A stretch of DNA of 45,646 bases, taken from assembly GCF_002252525.1 (NCBI RefSeq), contig NZ_NNRM01000008.1, forward strand, positions 1 through 45,646. The letters are read 5' to 3'. Below are positions 25,915 through 35,400 of the stretch, in pieces. Both the position numbers and the translations under genes were made by a program. How positions within the stretch are numbered: the first letter of the stretch is position 1; the number at the start of each line of letters is the position of its first letter. The DNA comes from Brucella pseudogrignonensis. Lineage in GTDB: Bacteria > Pseudomonadota > Alphaproteobacteria > Rhizobiales > Rhizobiaceae. The notes under the pieces are model-generated. The model worked only from the letters and a program-made list of their open reading frames with translations. It was not told the origin of the DNA and ran no database searches.

Positions 25915-26943
25915 TTAGACCGTCGACGTTACCTTGTTCAAATGACGTGGCTTATCGGGATCGTAGCCCTTGCGGCGCGTCACCGTCTCGATGATCCGAT
26001 AATAGTTGATGAGCGCAACCAGCGGGTCGAGATGACCATTACCGGTGCTGGCAGACGGCACCCGATGGCCCGGCACCGAAGCATCACCAAACGAGACAAG
26101 GTTTGCGCCGAACGACTGAAGCCTGCTCAGTGCCTGAATGCTTGTTTCAAGCGCTTCATCCTGCGGTATGAACGACAGAATTGGGAAGCCGGGTTCCACC
26201 AGCCGCATCGGTCCATGCATCAGCTCGGCAAGTGAGAATGCTTCCGCATGAATATTGGCGGTTTCCTTGGCCTTGAGGGCCGCTTCAAGGGAAATGGCAT
26301 AGGCCGTACCACGTCCGCCAGTGAACAGCGACTTTGCCTCGACCAACAGGTCTTCCACCACCTCGCGGCCTTCCGGCTTTGTGGCAGCCAACGCTTCAGG
26401 CAAGCGGCTCAAACCGTCTTTCAGCCGGACATCGTTGCTGGCGGCAGCCACCACACCTGAAAGCGCTGCGACTGATGCAATGAAGGACTTGGTGGCGGCA
26501 ACGCTTTTCTCTTCGCCTGCATGAAGGGCGAGCACAATGTCGGCACCCTTCGCAAGCGGACTATCGGTCACGTTAACAACGGCAACTGTCGTTGCACCAC
26601 CCCGCTTTGCTGCATCCTGCACCGCGATAATGTCCGGGCTTGCACCCGATTGCGACACAGTGAAATGCAAACCACCCCCCAGTTTCAGCTTCGCGCCATA
26701 AACGGAGGCCACCGATGGTCCGATAGAGGCAACCGGAATGCCCGTGGCAATCTCCATCAGATACTTGAAGAAAGTCGCGGCATGATCGGACGAGCCGCGC
26801 GCAGCTGTCGTAATCATGGTGGGCAACTTTTCAAACAACCGACCGATCTCAGCAAATGTCCCAACTTCTGCTGCAAGAAGTTTCGCCACCACAGATGGTG
26901 ACTGTTCGGTTTCCTGTAGCATCAGGGATGGGGCAGTCTGCAT
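25915..26943 (-). CDS. Double-SIS sugar-phosphate protein, GlmS-like/NagB-II type
   Basis: A 342-residue protein with two SIS domains and no N-terminal glutaminase, so it equals the isomerase half of GlmS. Seen: ARGSSDHAATFFKYL near the start of SIS 1, SQSGASPDII, EEKSVAATKSF and, in SIS 2, GRGTAYAISLEAALKAKE; it ends KVTSTV, like GlmS-type proteins. Such stand-alone proteins in proteobacteria often act as glucosamine-6-phosphate deaminase (NagB-II) or as related isomerases. No nagA or sugar transporter is next to it, so the substrate is uncertain. ATG 26943 has GGAGA at good spacing. It follows the RND gene by 32 bases on the same strand and may share its transcript. Confidence 0.85.
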   Translation of the reverse strand: MQTAPSLMLQETEQSPSVVAKLLAAEVGTFAEIGRLFEKLPTMITTAARGSSDHAATFFKYLMEIATGIPVASIGPSVASVYGAKLKLGGGLHFTVSQSGASPDIIAVQDAAKRGGATTVAVVNVTDSPLAKGADIVLALHAGEEKSVAATKSFIASVAALSGVVAAASNDVRLKDGLSRLPEALAATKPEGREVVEDLLVEAKSLFTGGRGTAYAISLEAALKAKETANIHAEAFSLAELMHGPMRLVEPGFPILSFIPQDEALETSIQALSRLQSFGANLVSFGDASVPGHRVPSASTGNGHLDPLVALINYYRIIETVTRRKGYDPDKPRHLNKVTSTV

Positions 26944-26975
26944 AATCATTCTCCGGTTGGGTCGTCTAACTCATA

Positions 26976-29900
26976 TCAATGTTGCGGTTGCGGCTCCACC
27001 GCTGTTTCAACTTCTTTGGCGTCAGGCTCCTTGATGCGGAACCAGGCCACATAAAGTGCTGGCAGAAACAGCAGAGTGATGCCCGTACCGGCAATGATGC
27101 CGCCCATCATCGCATAGGCCATCGGTCCCCAGAACACTTCACGCGCAATCGGGATCAGCGCCAGACTTGCAGCCGCTGCCGTCAATGCAATGGGCCGCAT
27201 ACGGTGCTGACTTGCCTGAACAACCGCATCCCAGGGATGCATTCCATCAGTAATATGCTCTTCGACCTGCACGATCAGAATGACCGAGTTTCGGATAAGA
27301 ATACCGATCAGCGCCAGCACACCGAGGATTGCCACGAAGCCGAGCGGTTTGCCACTCGGAAGCAGGGCAGCAACCACGCCGATCAGCCCCAAAGGTGCCA
27401 CGGCAACCACAAGGAACAGGCGCTGAAAGCTCTGCAATTGCAGCATCAGAACGGTTGCCATCACGAACAGCATGAGCGGCACAACGGCAGCAATCGGTCC
27501 CTGGCTCTTGCCGCTTTCTTCAACCGTACCGGCTGTCGCAACCGAATAACCCGCTGGAAGCTTGTCGACGAATGCCTTCACCGCAGGCTCAAGCTCCTTC
27601 ACAATCGTGTCCGGCATCGTTTTATCAACAATACCAGCTGCAACCGTGATGGTTGGAATGCGCGAACGGCGATAAACGACCGGCTGTTCCAGCTCGTAGC
27701 GGAAATTGGCAATGGCTGCGAGCGGCACGGAACTGCCGTTGCCAGTTGCAATCTGAAGGCTCTGAAGCGTGTCGATGGAATCGCGCTCATGCTTCTGCGC
27801 CCGCACAATCACATCGATCAGATAGATGGAATCCCGTACCTGTGTGATGCTGATACCGCCCACAACACCATTGAGCGTCGTCGCAATATCCTTGGATGAA
27901 ATGCCAAGCTTGCGTGCCTTGTCCTGCATGACATCTACGCGGATGACACGACCCGGCTCGTTCCAGTTATAGCTGACGACGCCTAAGCGTTTATCGGCAC
28001 TCATGATACCGGCAAAGTCCTGCGCAACGCCGCGCAGTTTCTGGATATCAGGACCGGAAATACGATACTGCACAGGGCGCCCGACCGGCGGTCCGAGTTC
28101 GAGGAACTTCACATAGGTATCGGTGCCGACATAATCCTTGCGCAACGCTTCGTCGAACTTCTGCTTCAGGCGATCACGCGCTTCCACGTCCTTGGCGACA
28201 ACCACCATCTGCCCGAAATACGGATTGGCTGGCTGCACATCAAACGAGAGAATGAAGCGGATCGCACTTTGCCCGACATAGGTGCTCCAGTGGTCGATAT
28301 CCGGATTATCCTTGAGCATGGTCTGCTCGAAGCGTTCCATCTGCGCCTTGGTATCGGCGATGGAGCTGTTCTGGGGCAAGGTCCAGTCGATCACCAGTTC
28401 CGGTCGGTCGGATTGCGGGAAGAACTGTCGTTCGATGAAGCCCATGCCGAACACGGACACCACAAACAAAGCGATCGTCGTGATGATGGTGATCCACTTG
28501 TGTCGCATCGCCAGAAGCAGCGTCTTCGAGAAAGCTTCGAAAAAGCGGCTGCGCTTTTCCTCATGATGCTTCATTTTCTTGGGCAGGAAGGTCACACCAA
28601 GAAGCGGCGCAAACAACACAGCCACAATCCATGAAACGATCAGCGAAACAGCAATCACCACGAAAAGCGTGAAGGTATACTCGCCTGCCTGACTGGTATT
28701 GAGGCCAATCGGGATAAAACCTGCGATGGTTACAAGCGTTCCCGTGAGCATCGGGAACGCCGTGTGCGAATAAACATAAGTCGCGGCCTTGTTGATCGGA
28801 TCGCCCTGCTCCAGCCGCGCGACCATCATTTCAACCGCAATCATCGCATCATCAACCAGCAACCCCAGCGCGATAATCAATGCACCGAGCGACACACGTT
28901 GCAGCGAAATATCCATCAGCGACATGGCAAGGAAGGTGATAGCCAGCACCAGCGGGATCGACAGCGACACAACAAAACCGGCGCGCAAGCCAAGGCTGAT
29001 GAAGCTCACGGCGAGAACGATGACAACCGCTTCAAACAGCGCCTGTGTGAACCCTGACACCGCGTCCTGCACGACCTCCGGCTGATCGGCAACCTTGAAG
29101 ACATTCACGCCAACCGGCAACTCAGCCTTTGCCTGCTCCATCAGGGCATCAAGCTTTTCACCAAATTCGAGCAGATTGCCGTTTGGTTTCATGCCAATGC
29201 CAAGGCCAATCGCGTCATGGCCGTTCACACGGAAAATCGATGTCGGTGGATCAACATAGCCGCGCGTGATCGTCGCCACATCGGAAAGACGGAAGAAACG
29301 GTCATTCACGCGCAGATTGACGGCTCTGAGATCGGCTTCCGAATTGAACTGCCCACTCACACGAACGCTGATCCGCTCAGGCCCGGCCTGCACAACACCC
29401 GAAGGCGTAATCGCATTCTGATCCTGAAGCGCCTTGAGAATTGCCTGCTGGTCGAGGCCAAGGGCTGCCACCTGCCGCGTCGAGAATTCGAGATAGATCG
29501 CCTCATCCTGCGCGCCGATCAGCTCAACCTTACCGGCATTGGGAATAGTCAGAATTTTGGTGCGAACATCTTCGGCGTAATCGCGCAATTGGCGCATCGA
29601 TAAGCCATCGGCTGTAAACGCAAAGATATTGCCGAACACATCGCCGAACTTGTCGTTGTAATATGGGCCGTAAACGCCTTCCGGCAGATTAGGCTTGATG
29701 TCGTCAAGCATGTGACGCACTTCGGACCAGGCTTTTGTCACCTGTTCCTTGCGCACGGTATCTTTCAAAAAAACGAAGACAACGGATTTACCCGCCGTCG
29801 TCACACTGCGCGTATAGTCGAGCGTATCAAGCTCTTCGAGCTTCTTCTCGATGCGGTCTGTGACCTGGTTCATGGTTTCGTCGATGGATGCGCCGGGCCA

Positions 29901-30062
29901 ATTGGCCTGCACCACCATGGTTTTCACCGTGAATTCGGGGTCCTCCGCGCGGCCAAGGTCGAGATAGGAGATAAGCCCCGCGACCAGAAACACGAGCATA
30001 AAATACCAGACAAGCGACCGGTGGTTCAAAGCCCAGTCAGAAAGATTGAAACCCTTTTTCAC
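26976..30062 (-). CDS. RND efflux permease, TriC/AcrB-type
   Basis: A 1028-residue proton-driven inner-membrane pump of the HAE family. Start is GTG 30062, overlapping the adaptor stop as GTGA. Seen: the first membrane helix after WALNHRSLVWYFMLV, the porter words GASIDETMNQVTDRIEKKLEELD, the proton-relay pair in LGLLVDDAMIAVE near 400, and a late membrane block with NSVILIVQVEEHITDG. It is encoded with two different periplasmic adaptors, as in TriABC of Pseudomonas aeruginosa, and no TolC-type gene is present. Drug range is unknown. No transcriptional regulator lies next to the operon. Confidence 0.94.
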   Translation of the reverse strand: MKKGFNLSDWALNHRSLVWYFMLVFLVAGLISYLDLGRAEDPEFTVKTMVVQANWPGASIDETMNQVTDRIEKKLEELDTLDYTRSVTTAGKSVVFVFLKDTVRKEQVTKAWSEVRHMLDDIKPNLPEGVYGPYYNDKFGDVFGNIFAFTADGLSMRQLRDYAEDVRTKILTIPNAGKVELIGAQDEAIYLEFSTRQVAALGLDQQAILKALQDQNAITPSGVVQAGPERISVRVSGQFNSEADLRAVNLRVNDRFFRLSDVATITRGYVDPPTSIFRVNGHDAIGLGIGMKPNGNLLEFGEKLDALMEQAKAELPVGVNVFKVADQPEVVQDAVSGFTQALFEAVVIVLAVSFISLGLRAGFVVSLSIPLVLAITFLAMSLMDISLQRVSLGALIIALGLLVDDAMIAVEMMVARLEQGDPINKAATYVYSHTAFPMLTGTLVTIAGFIPIGLNTSQAGEYTFTLFVVIAVSLIVSWIVAVLFAPLLGVTFLPKKMKHHEEKRSRFFEAFSKTLLLAMRHKWITIITTIALFVVSVFGMGFIERQFFPQSDRPELVIDWTLPQNSSIADTKAQMERFEQTMLKDNPDIDHWSTYVGQSAIRFILSFDVQPANPYFGQMVVVAKDVEARDRLKQKFDEALRKDYVGTDTYVKFLELGPPVGRPVQYRISGPDIQKLRGVAQDFAGIMSADKRLGVVSYNWNEPGRVIRVDVMQDKARKLGISSKDIATTLNGVVGGISITQVRDSIYLIDVIVRAQKHERDSIDTLQSLQIATGNGSSVPLAAIANFRYELEQPVVYRRSRIPTITVAAGIVDKTMPDTIVKELEPAVKAFVDKLPAGYSVATAGTVEESGKSQGPIAAVVPLMLFVMATVLMLQLQSFQRLFLVVAVAPLGLIGVVAALLPSGKPLGFVAILGVLALIGILIRNSVILIVQVEEHITDGMHPWDAVVQASQHRMRPIALTAAAASLALIPIAREVFWGPMAYAMMGGIIAGTGITLLFLPALYVAWFRIKEPDAKEVETAVEPQPQH

Positions 30063-31153
30063 AGGCTGTTTCCTTTCGCATCCAAACGGACTTTTTGCCC
30101 TTCCTTGAGCTCGTTCACGCCAGCCGTTGCCACATAGCTGCCGACCTCGACATTATTGGCAACAAAACTGTCGCTGCGACGCTCAACAACCTGAATGTCA
30201 TGAAGGCTTACAGTCTGCGTCTTTGGGTCAATCACCCAGATTTCGGTCTTTCCGTCTTTTTCAAGCAAGGCCTGAATCGGCAAAAGCACATGATCTTTTT
30301 CCGCTCTTGCAAGCCCTGCCCTTATCGTCGCTCCTAACCGGAAACCCTCCGGCGGGTTTTCAAGTGCAATGCGGACCCGGCGCGTGCGCGTCTGCGCGTC
30401 CGCCTGCGGGGCGACTTCCCGCACCGTACCCTGTCCGGGTACGGTCGGATCAGCCTGCAGCTGGACGTTAAACGGCGTTCCAGCCACGAAGTATTCAGTC
30501 ATGCTGTCGGGAATATCGAGAACCGCTTCACGAATGTCCGGTCTCGCAACTGTCATCACCGCTTGCCCGGCAGCAACCACCTGCCCCACTTCGGCATTGG
30601 TTGCAGAGATGACGCCATCGAAATCAGGACTTAACACGGCATAGCCGCGCTGATCTTCCGCTTTGCGCAATCCAGCCTGTGCTTTTTCAAGCCCCGCCTG
30701 TGCGCTGTCACGCGACTGTTTGGCAGCATCGTAATCAGCCTGAGAGATGTTGTTGCCCTTGAGCAAAATGTGCAGACGCTCTTCGCTGGCAGCGGCATTG
30801 GCATATTGCGCTTCCGCACTTGCGAGATCAGCCTTGGCAGACTGAACTGAGAGATCGAGTGTGGAGGGATCGAGCATCGCAACCATCTCATCTTTTTTGA
30901 CGAGATCGCCAACAATAACCGGACGCGCGATAATGCGGCCCAGAACACGGAAGGCCAGATCAGTCGAATAACGCGGCTCGATCGTACCAGCAAAGCTGGT
31001 CTGAATTGCAGGCTTCGGCGTTGCGATCGTGTAAAGAACAGGGCGGACTGTCTCTGCTTGCGATGATTTGTCGTCATCTTTGCCACAGGCCGCAAGCGTT
31101 ACAAGCGAACCAACAATGGCAACGCAGCTTAAAAATTTCATCGTCGATTTCAT
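30059..31153 (-). CDS. RND periplasmic adaptor, lipoprotein
   Basis: 364 residues. N-terminal lipoprotein signal with lipobox LAAC at 20-23 (lipidated Cys23). Then come the split lipoyl/hairpin/barrel layout of membrane-fusion proteins: lipoyl half near 70-105 with RVLGRIIARPVIVGD, an Ala/Gln-rich coiled-coil hairpin about 105-175, and GVISATNAEVGQVVAAGQAV near 185-205. It would link the RND pump to an outer-membrane channel. Its start overlaps the upstream adaptor gene (ATGA) and its end overlaps the pump gene (GTGA), so the three are translationally coupled. Confidence 0.92.
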   Translation of the reverse strand: MKSTMKFLSCVAIVGSLVTLAACGKDDDKSSQAETVRPVLYTIATPKPAIQTSFAGTIEPRYSTDLAFRVLGRIIARPVIVGDLVKKDEMVAMLDPSTLDLSVQSAKADLASAEAQYANAAASEERLHILLKGNNISQADYDAAKQSRDSAQAGLEKAQAGLRKAEDQRGYAVLSPDFDGVISATNAEVGQVVAAGQAVMTVARPDIREAVLDIPDSMTEYFVAGTPFNVQLQADPTVPGQGTVREVAPQADAQTRTRRVRIALENPPEGFRLGATIRAGLARAEKDHVLLPIQALLEKDGKTEIWVIDPKTQTVSLHDIQVVERRSDSFVANNVEVGSYVATAGVNELKEGQKVRLDAKGNSL

Positions 31154-32280
31154 TGTGCGTCCGCCTTTTCGAGACCCTTTATAATCTCGGTTTGAGCACC
31201 GGATCGCAGCATCTGCGCGCCTTTGGTCACGATCAGCTCGCCAACATTCAAACCAGACGCAACAATCACCCGTTCCTTTTCATAGGCCAGCACCTTGACC
31301 GGAACGAGCGTTGCAACCTGCGTGTCCTTTGCTACGCGCCAAACAGCCGTTCGGCCTGAGTCGGACGTCATGGCGCTCCATGGCAGGATCACGACCTGCT
31401 GGTTTTCCATAAGAACCGTGCCTGTCACTGTTGCCCCAAGGGCCATTTGCTCAGGCGTATCAGCAATGCCAACTTTCACCCGCACGGTGCCCGTCTGTGC
31501 ATCGACCACCGGTGAGATTTCGCGGATTTTCCCTTCTGCCTGAACGCTATCGTCAGACAGCAAGGCCAGAGTTACGTCCATGCCGATCTTGGCATAATTG
31601 ACCAGCGTTTCCTGAACATCGAAGATCGCATCACGCGGACCGTCTTCGGCAATCGAGAACGCAGTTTGCGCAGCCTGAACCACCTGGCCGGTTTCGATAT
31701 TGCGAGCCGTCAGCACACCTGAAACCGGCGCATGAAGCTCGGTATAGGAAAGCTCGTCACGCGCATTACTGAGCTGACTTTCCGCATTCATCAATGTGCT
31801 TTGAGCGGTGCGAAACACCTGCTCAGACTGATCATATTGCGACCGCGTGGTGAAGCCTTGTGCCAAGAGCGCCTGCTGGCGTTTGAAACTTGCTTCCGCC
31901 TGCACAAGCTGCGCCTGTGCTGCATCCTTGGATGCCTGTGCAACGCGCATGTTGGACTGCTGTTCGGCATTGTCGATCCGTGCGAGAAGCTCGCCTTTCT
32001 CGACATGCTGGCCGATTTCGACCTTGCGCTCCACAACCTGTCCGTTGACGCGGAAAGAAACATTGACCAGTGAGCGTGCCGCAATTGCACCGGAGAGCGT
32101 CAGCTTGGGCTGATAGTCGACCAGCTTGCTCTCCGTCACGGCCACCGGAACGACGCCGCTCATTTCGGAATGCGCATAATTGCTTGAAGCCATAAGCATC
32201 GTCGTAACGACGAGAACACTCGCAATCGCTTTCAGCGCACCATATCCCGCTTGTGCGAGAGGGGAAAATTTTGTGGCCAT
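31150..32280 (-). CDS. RND periplasmic adaptor, second (non-lipidated)
   Basis: First gene of the efflux operon. ATG 32280, with GAGAA nine bases upstream, is preferred over the longer frame to 32397, because it places a signal or anchor helix (ALKAIASVLVVTTMLMA) at the N-terminus; 376 residues. The adaptor layout is clear: FRVNGQVVERKVEIGQHV lipoyl half, coiled-coil about 105-175, GVLTARNIETGQVVQAAQ second half, and a beta-barrel with VVDAQTGTVRVKVG. No lipobox is seen, unlike the next gene. Two dissimilar adaptors with one pump is the TriAB-like arrangement. Confidence 0.9.
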   Translation of the reverse strand: MATKFSPLAQAGYGALKAIASVLVVTTMLMASSNYAHSEMSGVVPVAVTESKLVDYQPKLTLSGAIAARSLVNVSFRVNGQVVERKVEIGQHVEKGELLARIDNAEQQSNMRVAQASKDAAQAQLVQAEASFKRQQALLAQGFTTRSQYDQSEQVFRTAQSTLMNAESQLSNARDELSYTELHAPVSGVLTARNIETGQVVQAAQTAFSIAEDGPRDAIFDVQETLVNYAKIGMDVTLALLSDDSVQAEGKIREISPVVDAQTGTVRVKVGIADTPEQMALGATVTGTVLMENQQVVILPWSAMTSDSGRTAVWRVAKDTQVATLVPVKVLAYEKERVIVASGLNVGELIVTKGAQMLRSGAQTEIIKGLEKADAQ

Positions 32281-32443
32281 TGATACGATTCTCACTGGTT
32301 TCTTTGACAACAACATGCAGCCAAAAGAATGCTGAGAAAAGCATGCTTTAATAACATTATTAATCATCATATTCGCATATAGAAATGCGTCTCTCAAATA
32401 GCTTCGCGAAAGCGTTTAAATCAAAAACAATAAAACAAAATAA

Positions 32444-32734
32444 TTATAAAATGACTTCTTCGACAAGCCGCTCGCCTGCAGCGTTTAACTGATAATAAGT
32501 GCGCTGTGTCCGAGCATCGCGTTGCCGGACCGTGATATAGCCACCATTGGTTTCAAGTACAATAACCTCCCTCAGCACAAGAGCGTGAGCAACACCAAGT
32601 ATGAGAGAAAAACTGCGGCTATCCTTGGCAATATCCAGTGCAGCCGCAGCAATAATTCCCGCGCCGAGCCGTGAGACTTTGCCCGATGCAGCCTCCAGCG
32701 CATCGACCAATGCCATATATTCAGCTTCTTCCAT
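32444..32734 (-). CDS. Small winged-helix-like protein coupled to the FdhF/YdeP gene
   Basis: 96 residues, not assigned to a named family. The second half (ALVLREVIVLETNGGYI, then RDARTQRTYYQLNAAGE) has the pattern of a winged helix: a helix, two beta strands of a wing, then YYQLNAAGERL as in MarR/PadR-like DNA-binding domains. The first half is helical and Ala-rich. The ATG overlaps the molybdoprotein stop by one base (TGATG), so it is translationally coupled to it. It may be a small regulator or an accessory protein; neither is shown. Confidence 0.75.
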   Translation of the reverse strand: MEEAEYMALVDALEAASGKVSRLGAGIIAAAALDIAKDSRSFSLILGVAHALVLREVIVLETNGGYITVRQRDARTQRTYYQLNAAGERLVEEVIL

Positions 32735-35055
32735 CAGGCGTTAGCTGCGTTAACCGCCTGAACCGGACGGAACGAAACAATGACCGACTTCGATGTTGGC
32801 GTATAGCTTTCGTCACCCGCGCTTGCCAAAGGCACAAGCACATTCATTTCCGGGTAGTAGCCCGCAATGCATCCACGCGGAATATCGTAAGGGACAAAGC
32901 GGAAATCACGAGCCACGCGCTCAACACCGTCCTCGAAATCACCGACGATATCGGCCCGATCTCCGGCTTCAACACCAATATCCGACATATCGGCGGGGTT
33001 CATGAACACCACCTGCCGTTCGCCATAGACACCGCGATAACGATCATCCATGCCATAGATCGTGGTATTGTACTGGTCATGGCTGCGGAATGTCTGGAGC
33101 ACATAACGCCCCGGCTTGCCGCGTGCCTGCTGATGCTCGACAGCTTCAGGCAGCGCACCGCTCCAGAACGTAGCCTTGCCAGCCGGTGTTGCCCATTCCA
33201 GTTCTCGCGCCGTGTTGCGCAAATGAAAACCACGCGGCACACGAACGCGCGCGTTGAAGTCGTAGAAGTCCGGCAATACCCGTGAGATGTGATCACGGAT
33301 CAGATCGTAATCATCGGCCAGTGCCAGCCAGTCAACCGGCTTTGGGCCCAATGTCGCATTTGCCATGCCGGCAATGATCGCAACTTCCGAACGAAGCAGC
33401 GGCGAAGCTGGGTGATTGATACCGCCCGATCCATGCACCATGCTCATCGAATCCTCCACGGTGACAATCTGCGCCACGCCCTTGGAGTTAAGATCAATCT
33501 CAGTGCGGCCAAGGCATGGAAGGATAAAGGAATCCTGCCCCGGCAAAAGATGCGAATGGTTAAGTTTGGTTGCGATATGCACAGTCAGTCTTTGGCCGGA
33601 CAGTGCTTTGATAATCATCGGACTGTCAGGTGTTGCACGCGCAAAATTACCGCCCAGGCCGATAAAAGCCTTTGCCGAGCCATCAAGCATGGCACCAATC
33701 GCGCCAAGCACATTATGGCCGGGTTCACGCGGCGCTTTGAAACCAAATTCCTTTTCCAGGGCATCAAGGAATGCAGGCGACGGACGCTCATTGATGCCAA
33801 CCGTGCGATCACCCTGCACATTGGAATGTCCACGCACCGGACAAAGTCCGGCGCCCGGCTTGCCTATATTGCCACGCAGCAACATGAAATTGGTGATTTC
33901 GCGGATCATGATTACAGAATGACGATGTTGGGTAATGCCCATCGCCCATGTGCAGATAACCCTACCAGCCTTCATGTAAATGCGAGCGGCATGTTCAAGC
34001 GATTGACGCAGAAGACCGGATTGATCTTCAATCGCTTCCCATGAAGTTGCGTCGACAGCCGCACGATAAGCTTCAAATTCTGCCGTATGCGCTGCCAGAA
34101 ATTCGCGATCCAGAACCGACGGCTCTCCAGCCGCAAGCGCTGCATCATCGGCCGCAAATACTGCCTTGGCCATTCCGCGGAAGGCGGCCAAATCGCCACC
34201 CAGACGCGGCTGGTAATAATCGCTGGCGATGGCTTCGCTGCCGCCATGCATCATTTCAAGTTTGTTCTGCGGATCGGCAAACCGCTCCAGCCCGCGCTCA
34301 CGAACGGGATTGAAAACAACGATCTGCGCACCGCGTTCGGCTGCGCGGCGTAGATCACCCAACATGCGCGGATGATTGGTGCCGGGATTTTGACCGACCA
34401 CGAAAATCGCATCAGCCTGCTCGAAATCCTCAAGCAGAACCGTGCCTTTGCCGACGCCAACCGATTGCTTCAGAGCAACACCACTGGCCTCGTGGCACAT
34501 ATTGGAACAGTCAGGGAAATTGTTGGTGCCATAGGCGCGCACAAAAAGCTGATACAGAAATGCCGCCTCATTGGAGGCGCGACCCGATGTATAGAATTCG
34601 ACACGATCCGGCGTATCGAAACCCTGCAAAATGCCGCCGATGGCCGCAAAGGCTTCGTCCCATTCGACCGCTTCATATTTATCGGTTGCCGCATTGTAAC
34701 GCATCGGATGTGTAAGACGACCAGTGTTCTCCAGCGCATAATCCGTCCAGGATTGCAGCTCGGAAACTGTATGTTCGGTGAAAAACTTTGGCGTCGTGCG
34801 TCGTTCGGTTGCCTCCCAGGCAACAGCCTTCACGCCATTTTCGCAAAACTCGAAAGACGAACCATGTTCCGGATCACCCCAGGCACAGCCGGGGCAGTCG
34901 AAACCATCGGGCTGATTGGCTTTCAGAAGAGCACGCGCGCCAGTCAATGGCGCACCGCTGGCCAGCAACTGCTTGCCACAACTTTTCAAAGCGCCCCATC
35001 CGCCAGCGGCACTTGATCGTTTGCCAATAAATCGGGTTTCCGAAGCCTTGCTCAT
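32734..35055 (-). CDS. FdhF/YdeP-family molybdopterin oxidoreductase
   Basis: A bis-MGD molybdoenzyme of 773 residues from ATG 35055 (GAGGA upstream); the frame runs further to 35229 without family sequence. Residues 51-71 hold CPGCAWGDPEHG with Cys54, Cys57 and Cys71, the truncated iron-sulphur motif of the YdeP group rather than the four-Cys motif of true formate dehydrogenases. NMCHEASGVAL at 185-195 places Cys187 where formate dehydrogenase H has its Mo ligand selenocysteine. GQNPGTNHPRM and a C-terminal MopB-binding domain follow. No Tat signal is visible, so it is likely cytoplasmic. E. coli YdeP is linked to acid resistance; the substrate is unknown. Confidence 0.93.
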   Translation of the reverse strand: MSKASETRFIGKRSSAAGGWGALKSCGKQLLASGAPLTGARALLKANQPDGFDCPGCAWGDPEHGSSFEFCENGVKAVAWEATERRTTPKFFTEHTVSELQSWTDYALENTGRLTHPMRYNAATDKYEAVEWDEAFAAIGGILQGFDTPDRVEFYTSGRASNEAAFLYQLFVRAYGTNNFPDCSNMCHEASGVALKQSVGVGKGTVLLEDFEQADAIFVVGQNPGTNHPRMLGDLRRAAERGAQIVVFNPVRERGLERFADPQNKLEMMHGGSEAIASDYYQPRLGGDLAAFRGMAKAVFAADDAALAAGEPSVLDREFLAAHTAEFEAYRAAVDATSWEAIEDQSGLLRQSLEHAARIYMKAGRVICTWAMGITQHRHSVIMIREITNFMLLRGNIGKPGAGLCPVRGHSNVQGDRTVGINERPSPAFLDALEKEFGFKAPREPGHNVLGAIGAMLDGSAKAFIGLGGNFARATPDSPMIIKALSGQRLTVHIATKLNHSHLLPGQDSFILPCLGRTEIDLNSKGVAQIVTVEDSMSMVHGSGGINHPASPLLRSEVAIIAGMANATLGPKPVDWLALADDYDLIRDHISRVLPDFYDFNARVRVPRGFHLRNTARELEWATPAGKATFWSGALPEAVEHQQARGKPGRYVLQTFRSHDQYNTTIYGMDDRYRGVYGERQVVFMNPADMSDIGVEAGDRADIVGDFEDGVERVARDFRFVPYDIPRGCIAGYYPEMNVLVPLASAGDESYTPTSKSVIVSFRPVQAVNAANA

Positions 35056-35400
35056 CTTGCTATCCTCGACTGCATAACGCGCTGCACTCAATGAATGCCG
35101 TACTACGATGCAGTATTCTAGAGCGCATCCCGAAAAGTGCGAAACGATTTTCGGAGAGGATGCGCGTGAATACAAATAATTAGGGTGCCAAATGCGACGC
35201 ACCCCTGTCGTAAAATATCTTTGCGGCAATTTCTGACAATCGCCATATCAGCTGCAGAAATAAGCCGATAGTATAGTTGCACTTCGCAAACCATCAAATT
35301 AGCGCGAGCCAATTGTTATTCCATGCGGGTTCACTCTTGATTTCAGCCGCGCAATCCGTCATGCGATTGGTAAAGAAAACTGACCACAAGGGGTGGGAGA
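35056..35400. other. Divergent promoter region between the YdeP-type gene and lldD, with repeat
   Basis: No gene seen in these 345 bases. A palindromic repeat lies at 35123-35165 on the YdeP side, and the rest, up to the ribosome site GGGAGA before lldD, presumably carries both promoters. The longer frame of the molybdoprotein crosses part of it but lacks family sequence. Confidence 0.6.
35123..35165. repeat. Intergenic repeat D, palindromic
   Basis: A 43-base element with inverted ends GCGCATCC and GGATGCGC and the inner pair CGAAAA and TTTTCG around GTGCGAAACGA. It is built like repeat C but with different end sequences. The inner GTGCGAA resembles the core of repeat A. Confidence 0.72.
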
